Of a stretch of DNA of 64,000 nucleotides, positions 23,958-34,770 are shown in pieces. The notes under the pieces are model-generated. The model searched no databases, had not been told where the DNA came from, and saw only the letters and a program-made list of their open reading frames with translations. How positions within the stretch are numbered: the first letter of the stretch is position 1; every line of letters starts with the position of its first letter. The translations under genes were made by a program, and so were the position numbers. Source of the DNA: Dermatemys mawii (Eukaryota; Chordata; Testudines; Dermatemydidae); NCBI GenBank assembly GCA_007922305.1, contig ML677334.1, forward strand, positions 15,581,764 to 15,645,763, read 5' to 3'.

Positions 23958-24107
23958 GGTGAATGCTTTCCATAGAGCAATCACACTCCATACCTGCACA
24001 CCTTCAAAAGTCAAGACTGGAAGCTTAAATTAATAAATTTGCTAGGTACTAAAAATCATAGACTGAATAGAGACACTGCATTTGTGGCTTATTACTATTA
24101 TCTATAA
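23958..24107 (+). pseudogene. Second, inverted copy of the same C-terminal remnant
   Basis: Reads GECFP, stop, SNHTPYLHTFKSQDWKLKL, then INLLGTKNHRLNRDTAFVAY and stops at 24105. It aligns with the copy at 23766..23940 except for a short internal deletion (the SISDL...N region). The two copies face away from each other. Confidence 0.6.
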
Positions 24108-24276
24108 CCCATTTAACTCCCTAACCCACCTCAGCATTTTCCCCGCTCATGATTGGAGAGTTGTTCACGGGCCACTTTACTTTCAATGATCCCTTGAAAT
24201 ATGTATTCACTATTTACACTAAACAATCTGTTTCACCTTGTATTTAGCTGTGACACTCTGAGTAGACTTTCCAGAC

Positions 24277-24310
24277 CTGAAGAAGAGCTCGGTGTAAGCT
24301 CAAAAACTTC
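24277..24310 (+). ncRNA. Decayed hammerhead core, second class
   Basis: CTGAAGA (fits CUGANGA) at 24277..24283, stem II GAGCT/AGCTC, then AAAA where the core needs GAAA. The change C-GAAA to C-AAAA is CpG decay and removes the catalytic G. Confidence 0.5.
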
Positions 24311-24372
24311 TCTCTCTCACCCACAGAATTTGGTCCAATAAAAGATATTACCTCATTCACCTTGTCTCTCTA

Positions 24373-25307
24373 AAGCAGGTGACCATTGTTTCAGTATTAC
24401 AGATGGCAAATTGAAGAATAGAGATGTATTGTCTTTGTTTACATCTATTACATAATAAAACTGTACCAGACACAATGGTATCTAGCTAAATTTACACAAC
24501 CAAGTTCTGAATAGAAGTCACAGATCAGGAGATTGGCTCATTACAACATGTCAGGTAAGTGTCTCCTTAAATATGTGCAGGTACAATTCCTGATTTTTTT
24601 CCCCCCACATGTTCAGCACATCTCTCATTTTGTTTCCATCAATTTTTCATGTAGTCCTTTCTATCGTAGTTTATTGGTTTCATTTAAACTGGCAATATCT
24701 GTTATTGAATTTTATTATATTTATGAGAAGATCTGTTATATATTCATTAAACTTTATTCTGATCATTAAAGAGTCTGTGGTTTTGGCCAAAATCTGCACT
24801 GTAAAAAGGGCTAGATAAATATTTCATTTAAATAACATCTTCCCAATTCAAGGGACATTTATGAAAAACTAATCCTCAGTTGAACAGTAAATTAGTATTT
24901 TATAGTTATTCATATAGAGAACAAATTATTGTTACAGATCCTTTCCTCCATCAATAAATATGCATTAATATAATGGTAGTAATATAGTGCTCTCCATGTG
25001 AAATAGTTTCAAAAGACATTTTAATTAAAAACAAAATCAACCTATATTGAATAATTTAACGTATTATATTGTAAAGCCAGATTTAAACTTCATGTTTAAT
25101 ATGGACACTATATCTGAAAATTAAACATTTTTACATCCTGTACACTTCAATATTAGAAAGTATGGGTTAAAGGAGATTTCCAGTCTTAGAACCCAAATCT
25201 CTTTTCATTGAAGTCAATGACAAGTTTCCTTTTGATGTTACTTGAACAATATCTGGCATACAGTTGGTTTAACCAACATGCATAAATCTATGGAGTTGTT
25301 TATGAAA
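24373..25307. other. Intergenic, nothing recognised
   Basis: AT-rich. A perfect 16-base fold-back TCATTGAAGTCAATGA lies near 25197..25212. Confidence 0.45.
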
Positions 25308-25655
25308 TTAGAATAATAGAATCATAGAAATGTAGGGCTAGATGGGACTCAGAGAGGTTATAAAGTCCTGCACTCTGTTTCGAGGCAGGACCATCTATAT
25401 CTAGTCTATCTCTGTGGTTGCCCAACCTGTTATTAATTACCACTAATGATCGGGATTCCACAACCTCCCTTGGAAGCCTATTCCAGAGTTTAACTACCCT
25501 TACAATCAGAAAGATATTTTCCTAATATCTAATCTATTTCTCCCTTGCTGCAAATCAATCTTATTACTTTTTGTCCTACCTTCAGTGGACACAGAGAACA
25601 ACTGATCCCTGTCCTCTTTATAACAGCCCTTAACATGTTTGAAGACTGTTGGAAC
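25308..25655 (-). repeat. CR1 LINE 3' fragment, reverse
   Basis: Starts on + with AATAGAATCATAGAAATG, the inverse of the CR1 tail, and continues through GGGATTCCACAACCTCCCTTGG and TATTCCAGAGTTTAACTACC (read as separate short pieces) in CR1 order. About 350 bp, no open frame left. Confidence 0.85.
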
Positions 25656-26190
25656 ATTGATATGGAGGAAGTAGTTTGTGTGACTTGTAATTAAAAGTCT
25701 TCCTAGAGTTGGTTAGATACTAAAATACTGGTAGTATCAGAACACCGAGAATGCAAAAATAGACCAGGAATGGAAATAATCACTTTCCCAGACAGCTACC
25801 TTTTTGTGGACTCTTGGAAATGATGAGAAGGCTTGGAATGTGAGACTGCCAAGTTATCACTCTCCTCAATGAAGTTAGATAGCAGAAATTACTAGGCAGT
25901 GCTACTCTATATCATCAGCAGACAATCTTCTTTAAGCTAAAGAGTTCTACTGTTTTATTATTTTTAATAAATTTCCTCCATAAAAACCATATATATGTCA
26001 CTCTTTCATGCATGTCAGCCTATCTCCTATGCACTCTGATCTATCCACTGGTTACCAGTCAACATCCATCGTCAGTTAAAGGAAGTATTTAGTTATGAGA
26101 CTTTTAAGACCATCAGTAGCTCAAAACTTAGTCTGATCAACTACTGCATTTTGATTCACAACTCACTAAAGCAATTATGTTCCTCTAGGT

Positions 26191-26500
26191 CAGGAGTCGG
26201 TAACCTTTTGGAAGTGGTGTGCCGAGTCTTCATTTCTTCGCTCTAATTTAAGCCTTCGCGTGCCAGTAATACATTTTAACATTTTTAGAAGGTCTCTTTC
26301 TATAAGTCTTTAATATATAATTAATTATTGTTGTATGTAAAGTAAATAAGGTTTTTTAAATGTTTAACAAGCTCATTTAAAATTAAATTAAAATTCAGAG
26401 CCCCCCCAGACTGATGGCCAGGACCCAGGCAGTGTGAGTGCCACTGAAAATCAGCTCGAGTGCCGCCTTCAGCACCCGTACCATAGGTTGCCTACCCCTG
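26191..26500 (+). mobile_element. hAT miniature element, perfect 8-bp duplication
   Basis: Starts CAGGAGTCGGTAACC and ends GGTTGCCTACCCCTG. CTCTAGGT flanks both sides exactly (26183..26190, 26501..26508). 310 bp, AT-rich middle, non-coding. The same family recurs at 31367 and 47065. Confidence 0.93.
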
Positions 26501-26508
26501 CTCTAGGT

Positions 26509-28660
26509 TGATGCATCTTACAAAACCTAGGATGAAGCACATGAAAGCTAGCAACAAATCATTCTTGGTCAAAGGGGTTCAACCATGAACAAGATTCTAA
26601 AACAGATCACACTATTCTTGAGTCAGACTATATTTAGGATGCCTTGCAAAGATCTCCTTTTGATAAAGCCTTCCCCAAGATAGGCAAATTTATGAGGGAG
26701 TGGAGAAGCCAGGAGTGAAAAACACTCTCATTCTTGTGTATCCAAAAAGAGAAATTCTTCTGCAAGAGAAGAGGAAAGAGCAAATTACTCATTAACACAC
26801 CAGGGACTTTGTTGTGCAGACATGGGAAGCGTTTAGATACTACATGGGTACTCTAAAATAAATTCCCCAAAAAAGAAGAAAACAAGATCTCACAGGGAAA
26901 AAAATGTAACAGTCCCATGAGAAAAGACAAAGATGATGTTATGTCTAGTGCAGAATAGTGTAGAAAGTTTGGCAAATATATCAGATAAGTTGTCAAAGTC
27001 CGAAAATCATTAAGTCAGTCAAATTTGACCAAAAAAACCCTCCCCCAAAACAAACACAAAGGTTTGCTGTAAGCTTAGCTAAAGTAAAATGGCTACTTAC
27101 CACAGTACAGTTTAAGGAAAAACAGACTTCAAAAGAGAAAAAGTACTGAAAAATTGGTGTCTGGTTGATTAGAACAACTGCATTAACTTGGAGATAGGCA
27201 AACCTAAAAAAAAAAAAAATATGAGGATTATCTTTGAATGCATAGCTTTTATTTGATGCAACCTATTTGGTCTAGAAACAGTGAAAAAAACCTCTCAAAA
27301 GATCAGGCTTTTCCTGAAAGATTTCCAGTATTTTCAGTCTTTTCATCTCCTTGTGCATCAAGATGTTGTTTTTCTTTTAAGAGCTGAGAAGAAAGGAACA
27401 TCTTCCTCCATTTGTCTATTTTCTTATCTCAGCAAAAATGTGAGTTCTGTAGTTAATGACAGATTGTTCCTGATATTTGTACGAAAAACAATTTTCTTCC
27501 TCAACGAATATTAGAATAGTTGTACTGAAGTCACCCATGCTTATGCAGTGTTCTTCTCCATCCTCCTCTAGTGGCTGTACCACATAAATCTGCTCCAGTT
27601 TTTCTGCTAATGAACAGCTCTTTAGCAAAGGCAATAAGACACTCGCTCAGGTTCAATGAGCCAGGAGCATTGTTACACTGACTCTTCTTGACATTTTTTT
27701 TTAAGGAAAGATTGGGTCTGGATTAGACGTTTGAGAATATGGAAATCCATAGAGGTATTGAAAGAGACTCAGCAGAATGAGAGCATGAAATTATTAAAGA
27801 TATGGGTACCAAAAAACTTAAGAGGTGGTAGAGGTCTTTTACTGAGGAGATGATGCTGAGACATGTCATTGACAACTCATTTGTAACTAATTTAGGGACA
27901 GATTCTGAATGGTTTTTAGGCACCTATCTCCCCTTGGTTTCAATGGAGTTTTAGGCACCTCTTTTAAAAATTTGCCCTAAAAGCCAAATTCTGACTCCCT
28001 TTCTCACATTGAGCAGTGTTTTCAGTCATGGTTACTTTAGCTGAAGTTTATGCCATTCCTACAGATATGAGGAAATGTATTACTAGTAGCCCACTCATTG
28101 TAAGAGAGAATTATTGCATTCGATCGTTTTTTTTTTTCTTCTTGATATAGCGTTCACCTTAAAAAAAACAGCTCTTTGTTCTTATGGATTCAAGGGCCAT
28201 ATGTATATAAAATGAGTCTCCTGTCAAACAGATTTCTCAGCCCAAATATATTCAATATGCAGCATGTTTCAAAGGTTACTGTTAGACAGTACAGTTCTAA
28301 GAGACATGGTGGTCCACTGATGAGCAGCAATGCCGAGCTGAAGAGAGTCTGTGACAAGGGCTGGCAGCAGGGAGAGATATGAGACAATGTATTTTTTACT
28401 ACACTATCATGAAGTTGTAAAAGTCCCTACACAGTATTTAATAAATTCTGTAAAAATATTATTCGAAACTTTGTAGTCCCTAGGCAAATATGATACAGTA
28501 CTGTACTGTGCCTCTTGGGGTTGGGTGCTTAATAAATAACTCTTAATCAACCTTGCTTTTTAAGTTTATTTGTTTTCTAAGCAACTGAAAATCAGCTAGA
28601 CAAATGACATGCCTCACTTAGGCTACTGGAACCCTCTTACATAATTGTTAGGTCACATTT
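26509..28660. other. Intergenic, nothing recognised apart from an old repeat
   Basis: At 27895..27985 (TTTAGGCACCTATCTCC ... TTTTAGGCACCTCTTTT) lies an ancient fold-back-type repeat. No gene found. Confidence 0.45.
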
Positions 28661-28668
28661 GCCTAATC

Positions 28669-29439
28669 CAGGGATGGCTAAACTTTTTAGCCTGAGGGCC
28701 ACATCTGGGAATAGAAATTGTATGGCGGGCCATAAATGATCACAAAATTGGAGTTGGGGTACATGAGGGGGTCAGGGCTCTGCTTGGAGGTGTGGGATCC
28801 AGGGTGAGGCCAGAAATGAGGAGTTCAGGGTGCAGGAGGAGGCTCCAGGCTGGGAAATGGGATTGGGTGTGTGGGGGTGGTGAGGGCTCTAGATAGAGGG
28901 CCTCTAGAAGGGTACAGACTTTGGGAGGAGGCTGGGGATAAGGATTTTGGGGTGCAGGAGGGTGCTCTGGGCTGGGATTGAGGGGGTTCAAAGGGTGGAG
29001 AGGGATCAGGGCTGGGGCAGAGGGTTGGGATGTGGGAAGAGGCTCAGTGGTGTAGTCTCTGGGCCGTGCTTACCTTAAGCAGCTCCAGGAAGCAGTGGCC
29101 ATGTCCCCACTTCAGCCCCCTCCATAGGCACCATCCCTGCAGCTCCTGTTGGCCACAGTTCCCGGCCAATGGGAGCTGCGGGGGCAGTGCTTGGGGCAAG
29201 GGCAGTATATAAAGCAGATCCCCCTGGCACCCCCTACACATAGCAGCAGGAGCAGGGCTGTGCCACTGCTTCCAGGAGCCAGATGGAGCGGCCGGCCCCC
29301 GACCCAGTTCCCTGGCTGGCACAGCGAAAAACCGGAGCAGGGCAAGCACCAGACCCTGCTCCCCAGTGGGAACTTGACGACTGGCTTAAAATGGCTGGCG
29401 GGCTGGATCCAGCCATGGGCCATAGTTTGCCCACTCCTG
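28669..29439 (+). mobile_element. GC-rich hAT non-autonomous element
   Basis: Starts CAGGGATGGCTAAACTTTTT and ends GCCATAGTTTGCCCACTCCTG. Flanks are GCCTAATC (28661..28668) and GCCTAACC (29440..29447), 7 of 8. 771 bp. The purine-rich body gives long open frames on both strands that are not genes. Confidence 0.9.
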
Positions 29440-29447
29440 GCCTAACC

Positions 29448-29705
29448 CAGAGTTTTCAAACTTTTCCCCCCACAGCCCCTTTCCATGGAGGGAAAAGTCT
29501 GGTGGCCCCCGAGGGGTATGTCCGCCAAAATGCCGCGACAGAAAGCGGAAGCTTCTGCTTTCCTCGGCGGCATTTCGGCGGGACCAAAATAGCCCCCTCA
29601 GGAGTTCGGCGGTCTCCCGGGCAGGCTCGGCGTCAGTGCCATGGTCTCGCGCACCCCTTGGGGTGGGCTCACGCACCCCTGGGGTGTGCGCACCCCAGTT
29701 TGAAG
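29448..29705 (+). mobile_element. Second hAT element abutting the first
   Basis: Starts CAGAGTTTTCAAACTTTTCC and ends CACCCCAGTTTGAAG, an incomplete inverse. It begins at the first element's right target duplicate GCCTAACC (29440..29447) and is followed by ACCTAACC (29706..29713). GC-rich and CpG-rich, which suggests a younger age than its neighbours. Non-coding. Confidence 0.7.
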
Positions 29706-29713
29706 ACCTAACC

Positions 29714-30469
29714 TTTAATTATTGGGGAGTCTTGATGTAATGGAGAGAATAAAATATAAGTGAAATGAAAAAATCTTGCGAAGTTGAATTTTACTGGACA
29801 CTCACTTAAAATACAATACATTAAGTCATGTTTATTGGCAAATAAAATAATATTCTTGTTTCATAGTTTTAAGTCACATGAATTAATTATTACTCTCCAC
29901 CACTTTTCAGTTACAACTGTTGTTCATTTTGTCTTTTATCTCCTGGCTTTTTGTCTTTTATCCTCTGGCTTCTCTTAAGATGGACTGTGATTATGTGTAC
30001 CTTGATAATTACAATAAACTACCCCAGATGTACCAAAGGCATGAATCTATAGCTGCAAGGGCACAAAGTCATAAGGCCCCCACCAGTGCTAAGGTAATAC
30101 TGTTTCTTTAAAATTAGTCAGATGTATTCACCAAAGGGTCTCTTCCATTCTGAGGATCTCACTCTCATACATGAGGCAGACATGCTCAGGGCTTGCATGC
30201 TCAAGAGTCTTTAGGACCCATCTGTAATGTAACTAATAAAAAGAGTCATGGTTTAAACTTTACATCCTCATCGCATTTTGGTTCCTGAAGTACAGAGGCT
30301 GCAACATACTAACAAGAAAGGAACTCTTGGCTGCCTGGCCACGCTACAAAGTACAACACGGTGTCAGAAGTGGCCACAGTCTGGCTGTTTTTGTCAGGGG
30401 TGCAGTGGATCAGCAAACAGCAGTCCTCAGACCAGCAGAAACCACACAGAAAGTACAGAGAACAGAGAC
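29714..30469. other. Intergenic, nothing recognised
   Basis: No transposon ends or genes seen. Confidence 0.45.
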
Positions 30470-30887
30470 ACAGGTCTGCTCTATACTACAGAGTTAGGTT
30501 GATGCAATGTAGCTTATTATCAGAGGGGTAGCCGTGTTAGTCTGGATCTGCAAAAGCGATAAAGTGTTGTAGCACCTTATAGACTAGCAGATTTTAGGGA
30601 TCATGAGCTTTTGTGGGCTAAGACCCATTTCATCAGATGAATGTTGTGGAAATCTCCAGAGGCAGGTATAAATATGCTGGCAAGAAAGCAAGGTAAATTC
30701 AATCGGGGTGGGGGAGGGGTGATGAGGCCCACTTCCAGCAGGTGATCACACCTCCAGATCACCTGCTGGAAGTGGGCTTCACCTCCCCCTCCCCCCGATT
30801 GAATATACCTTGCTTTCTTGCCTGCTATTTATACCTGCCCCTGGAGATTTCTGCAACAGGCATCTGATGAAGTGGGTCTTAGCCCAC

Positions 30888-31287
30888 NNNNNNNNNNNNN
30901 NNNNNNNNNNNNNNNNNNNNNNNNNNNNNNNNNNNNNNNNNNNNNNNNNNNNNNNNNNNNNNNNNNNNNNNNNNNNNNNNNNNNNNNNNNNNNNNNNNNN
31001 NNNNNNNNNNNNNNNNNNNNNNNNNNNNNNNNNNNNNNNNNNNNNNNNNNNNNNNNNNNNNNNNNNNNNNNNNNNNNNNNNNNNNNNNNNNNNNNNNNNN
31101 NNNNNNNNNNNNNNNNNNNNNNNNNNNNNNNNNNNNNNNNNNNNNNNNNNNNNNNNNNNNNNNNNNNNNNNNNNNNNNNNNNNNNNNNNNNNNNNNNNNN
31201 NNNNNNNNNNNNNNNNNNNNNNNNNNNNNNNNNNNNNNNNNNNNNNNNNNNNNNNNNNNNNNNNNNNNNNNNNNNNNNNNNNNNNNN
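30888..31287. other. Assembly gap, 400 N
   Basis: Exactly 400 unknown bases inside the right arm of the fold-back. The last bases before it and the first after it are copies of the same CATCTGATGAAGTGGGTC context, so true content and length are unknown. Confidence 0.98.
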
Positions 31288-31306
31288 AGATTTCCACAAC
31301 ATTCAT

Positions 31307-31344
31307 CTGATGAAGTGGGTCTTAGCCCATGAAAGCTCACGATC
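31307..31344 (+). ncRNA. Hammerhead core with intact CUGAUGA and GAAA
   Basis: CTGATGA 31307..31313, stem II GTGGG/CCCAT, GAAA 31331..31334, then GCTCACGATC, which predicts cleavage after C31344. Stem III is weak (one clear pair plus the A-U), so activity is uncertain. Confidence 0.55.
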
Positions 31345-31366
31345 CCTAAAATCTGTTAGTCTATAA

Positions 31367-31703
31367 CAGGGGTCAGCAACCTTTCAGAAGTGGTGTGTGG
31401 GGTCTTCATTTATTCACTCGAATTTAAGGTTTTGCGTGCCAGTCATACATTTTAATAATTTTAGAAGGTCTCTTTCTATATGTCTTTAATATATATATAA
31501 ACTACTGTTGTATGTAAAGTAAATAAAGTTTTTAGAATAGTTAGTTTTATTTAAAATTAACTTCATTTAAAATTTAACTTAATTTAAAATTAAATTAAAA
31601 TGCAGACCCCCCAGAGCGGTGGCCAGGACTCGAGTAGTGTGAGTGCCACTGAAAATCAGCTCATGTGCCGCCTTCAGCACCCGTGCCATGGTTGCCTACC
31701 CCG
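31367..31703 (+). mobile_element. hAT miniature element nested in the Penelope-like insert
   Basis: Starts CAGGGGTCAGCAACC and ends GGTTGCCTACCCCG, with GTCTATAA duplicated exactly (31359..31366, 31704..31711). Same family as 26191. The host repeat resumes at once with TAAGGTGCTACAAGACTC. Confidence 0.93.
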
Positions 31704-31947
31704 GTCTATAAGGTGCTACAAGACTCAATGTAGCTTATGTCGACCTTCCGATGTAAATGTCTACAGTAAAATTTTGCTCTCATCAACATCACTGGCCTGC
31801 TATGCCGATTTAATAACTCCACCTCCACGAGAGGACCGCCAACACAAGGAGCATAGTGTGGACACACAAAAGTGATTGAATAATGGGTGCCGATGTAGTA
31901 TAGGTCAACATAATGTTTGTAGTGTAGACATGCCCACAGGGCACAGT

Positions 31948-32192
31948 GGATTTCTGTTCACTGCAATAAAGAACCCAAGGCACTAAGTCTCAGAGCCCAA
32001 GTCAGCTGACTCATGTTAATAGTCTTGGGTTGCGGAGCTATAAAATTACAGTGTAGATGTCCACACTTGGACTGGAGCCCGAGCATAAGACTGAACATCT
32101 ATATTGCAGTTTTTTAGCCCTGCAAGCTTCTCAGATGACCTGGGTCAGCTATGTCTGTGTCAAGAGTCTTTTATTGCAGTGTAGACGTATCG
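31948..32192. mobile_element. Palindromic miniature element
   Basis: CACTGCAATAAAGAACCC on the left mirrors TTTTATTGCAGTGTAGACG on the right, and the inner arms AGCCCAAGTCAGCTGAC and ACCTGGGTCAGCT continue the fold. Relative of the copy at 23356. Confidence 0.65.
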
Positions 32193-33949
32193 AACACAGA
32201 AAAGTGAAACAACCCCCCCCCCCCCCCAAAAAAAAAAAACACCTACCCGAAGATGCAGGATTTCAAGCCACCACACCTTTATTTTTCCTTGGTACCCTTG
32301 CTGAGAATTGGAGGAGTTGGTAACAATGTTTCCATCTTTATAGGAAACCTCAGACATTGTTAAAATAGAAGAGGACATAATGGTAGCCATTTTACTGCAC
32401 ACAGTGAGAGAGGAGGCACTGGAGGTTTATAACACATTCTTACATTACCCAACTGAAAATCCTCCCACTTTGGATAGGTTCTCAGCAATGCTTAAGCACT
32501 ATGGTGACCCTTAAAAAAAAGAAGGTTGTGTTTGAACATTACCAGTTCAGGTCTCACAGCTAAGGGAAGAGCAGATGGGTAGGCATGTCACAGAACTGAG
32601 GCAAAACACAAGAGACTGTGAGCTTGGAAATACTGAAAATGACATGTTCAGAGACAGTAGCAATATACTACCAAGATGGTGTATTTTCTGCATGCACCAG
32701 TACAACACATTCTGAGGTATGAGCTATGCCATTCTTACTATAGTACTGCCAGGATGTTACTGCAGACATTGAAAAGTAATAAAAACTATACCATAAATTT
32801 CAAGTAAGGACGATAGTAAAACAATAAAAGGACTTTCTTTGATTGCTATTTATTCTGATATACAAATTACAAGGATGAGGCAAAAAATGTTATGTGTTTA
32901 CTGTACATTTGTGAGTTTACTATGCACTTGGTGCCACATATTCAGCATAACTCCAATGCAGTCAGATTACACTAGCTGGGAATCTGGCTCTTTGATAGGA
33001 GAGTTAACTGAATACACTTGGGGAAAAATAATACCAAACTTTATTTATTTATTTATTTATTTAGATGTAAAATCACTTTGGAGATTAACTGAAATGCTCA
33101 CATGACAATATTATCTGAGTCTCTTATAGTTCTAATTCACGATTATTGTTTTTTTAACTACATTTTTATTATCATCAACAAATTTGTGCTTAAAAATCAC
33201 ATTATTTTGAACTATAAAAGGCACGGTTAATGGGGCTTCATCACAGAATCTGATTTCGGTTAAGTACTGTGCTCAATCAAAACAACCTGTGAAACCTAAA
33301 TACTTACTTATTTAATTGCAGAAGACAAAGACATTATAGTAATAGCACCTTTGTAATACTTTTGGAATAATTTTGTCATTCCAAACAATTTTTAATGTAT
33401 TTATCTATAATTTTCATAGTTCAATCATCAGTAGTAACTTATGAGCTATACAAATTTTCAAAGTACATAACAAGCAAATCACCAAGATGGAAATTATGTG
33501 TCTTCATGAATTCCTCCAAACACTATATACATTTTTAAAATGAAACTAAAATGTTAAGAATGACCGGATGAAATGCTGCCATCAGGATACAGATGCCACC
33601 AAAACTGGAATTTAGTCGTTAGTGAATCCCAGCAATGGTCTGTATCCACATCTGTGTTCACTAGAGGAATCAGAATATCCTTTTGAGATTTGCATCCTCA
33701 ACACCTTCTGTACCCATCTTCTCCCAAGGTCCCCAGTTATCGCTACTGTCTTACAAGAGAAACAAAGACTGTCTGCCACTAGCCTTTTATTTGCTTTACA
33801 GGTGGTTGTTGGCTGACTACTTCCCTCTCACTACTACTTCATGGGGAATGCTTGGTTAGACCTCATTCACCAGTCCAAAGAAGGTCATTTGAGGGGTCTG
33901 AAATTCTCTACATAGAAGCATCAAACAGCAGAGATTCGCTTGATATTCA
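32193..33949. other. Intergenic
   Basis: A C-run followed by an A-run at 32213..32240 and a (TTTA)n microsatellite at 33040..33062. No gene recognised. Confidence 0.5.
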
Positions 33950-33954
33950 CCTTG

Positions 33955-34765
33955 TGTCATAACCATAAAGAAGCCTAGAATTCCTTCTTATCTGTAAGGG
34001 GTTAAGAAGCTACAAGAACCTGGTTGGCACCTGACCGAAAGGACCAACGTGGACTGAAGATGCTTTCAAATCTGGGGGAGAGAAGGCTTTTGTTTTGTAT
34101 GACTTTGTTTGTGGTTCATTCGCTTTGGGGATTTCAAAGGAGCCAGATAGCTTTTTCTTCCCTCCATCTAATTCTATATCAGTCTCTAACCATCAGAAAT
34201 AGTAAGTAATAGCCAGGCAAGGCGTGTAAGCTTATATTTGTTTTTCACTTGTGAATTTCTTATGTTTTAGGGAGATATGCCTGTGTTTTCTCTGTAACTT
34301 TAAAACTAAGCAGAGGGGATTCCTCTGTGGGTTTTTCTTTTAATCTTTTGTGACTCTGTAAAGTGCTTCCACACTGATTTTTATAGAGGTAAATTGCATT
34401 TGTTTTTTTTTCTTTTTCTTTAATTAAAATTCTTCTCTTAAGAATCGGACTGCTTTTTCCATTGTGTAGATCCAGGGTTTTTGGATCAGGCTCACCTGTA
34501 AGGATAGGTGAGGGGTTTACTGCAAGCCTTTCCCATGAAAGACGGTATAGGCTAGGTGGGATTTGGGAGGAATAGGGGGATCCAAGTGGCCTTTTCCCTA
34601 ATTTTTGTTTACACTTGGTGGTAGCAGCCTATCAACCAGAAACAGGAGAAACCTGTGTCTTGGGGAAGTTTTAATCTAAGCTGGTAAAATAAGCTTAGGG
34701 TTTTTTTCATGCGGGTACCCACATCTGTACCCTAGAGAGTTCAGAGTGGGGCGGGAACACTGACA
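33955..34765 (+). mobile_element. Solo LTR, related but distinct subfamily
   Basis: Starts TGTCATAACC, ends GGAACACTGACA, and is flanked exactly by CCTTG (33950..33954, 34766..34770). 811 bp. Shares CCTAGAATT near the start, AAGCTGGTAAAATAAGC and CACATCTGTACCCTAGAG near the end with the LTRs at 11341 and 13166, but the middle differs strongly. No internal genes. Confidence 0.92.
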
Positions 34766-34770
34766 CCTTG

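Larger units (their letters stand above)
23209..24372. mobile_element. Penelope-like copy: two 3' ends head to head
   Basis: The left half (23209..about 23950) is in - orientation and the right half (about 23950..24372) in + orientation, and both carry the same 3' portion. Outer tails are inverse of one another (ACAAGGTTGG... left, ...CACCTTGTCTCTCTA right). Each half holds a remnant of the same C-terminal coding segment followed by the same untranslated tail and a hammerhead-like core. A different miniature has inserted at about 23356..23621. Inverted end-to-end copies are typical of Penelope-like insertions. I did not find a target duplication. Confidence 0.7.
30518..31726. mobile_element. 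Penelope-like fold-back insertion with 12-bp duplication
   Basis: AATGTAGCTTAT occurs exactly at 30506..30517 and 31727..31738. The insert begins TATCAGAGGGGTAGCC and its two arms are long inverse copies meeting near 30750 (GCAGGTGATC ... GATCACCTGC, a 21-bp perfect inner stem). Each arm carries the hammerhead context. The right arm holds a 400-N gap and a nested hAT. Confidence 0.8.
30473..31935. mobile_element. Harbinger-like miniature element, interrupted
   Basis: Left end GGTCTGCTCTATACTACA, right end (inverse) GGGCATGTCTACACTACA, flanked by ACA on both sides (30470..30472, 31936..31938). Its own sequence is only 30473..30517 and 31727..31935. The middle is a Penelope-like insertion that itself contains a hAT. 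The ends resemble those of element 2 at 38305, so an element-2-like transposase may have moved it. Confidence 0.7.

Noticed and set aside
28740..29711. Overlapping open frames of 80-142 codons on both strands
   Set aside because: They lie in GC-rich, stop-poor hAT interiors (28669..29439 and 29448..29705), are rich in P, G and W, and have no domain.
30779..31366. Several open frames of 150-180 codons on both strands
   Set aside because: They consist mainly of the 400-N gap, which has no stops by default; not genes.
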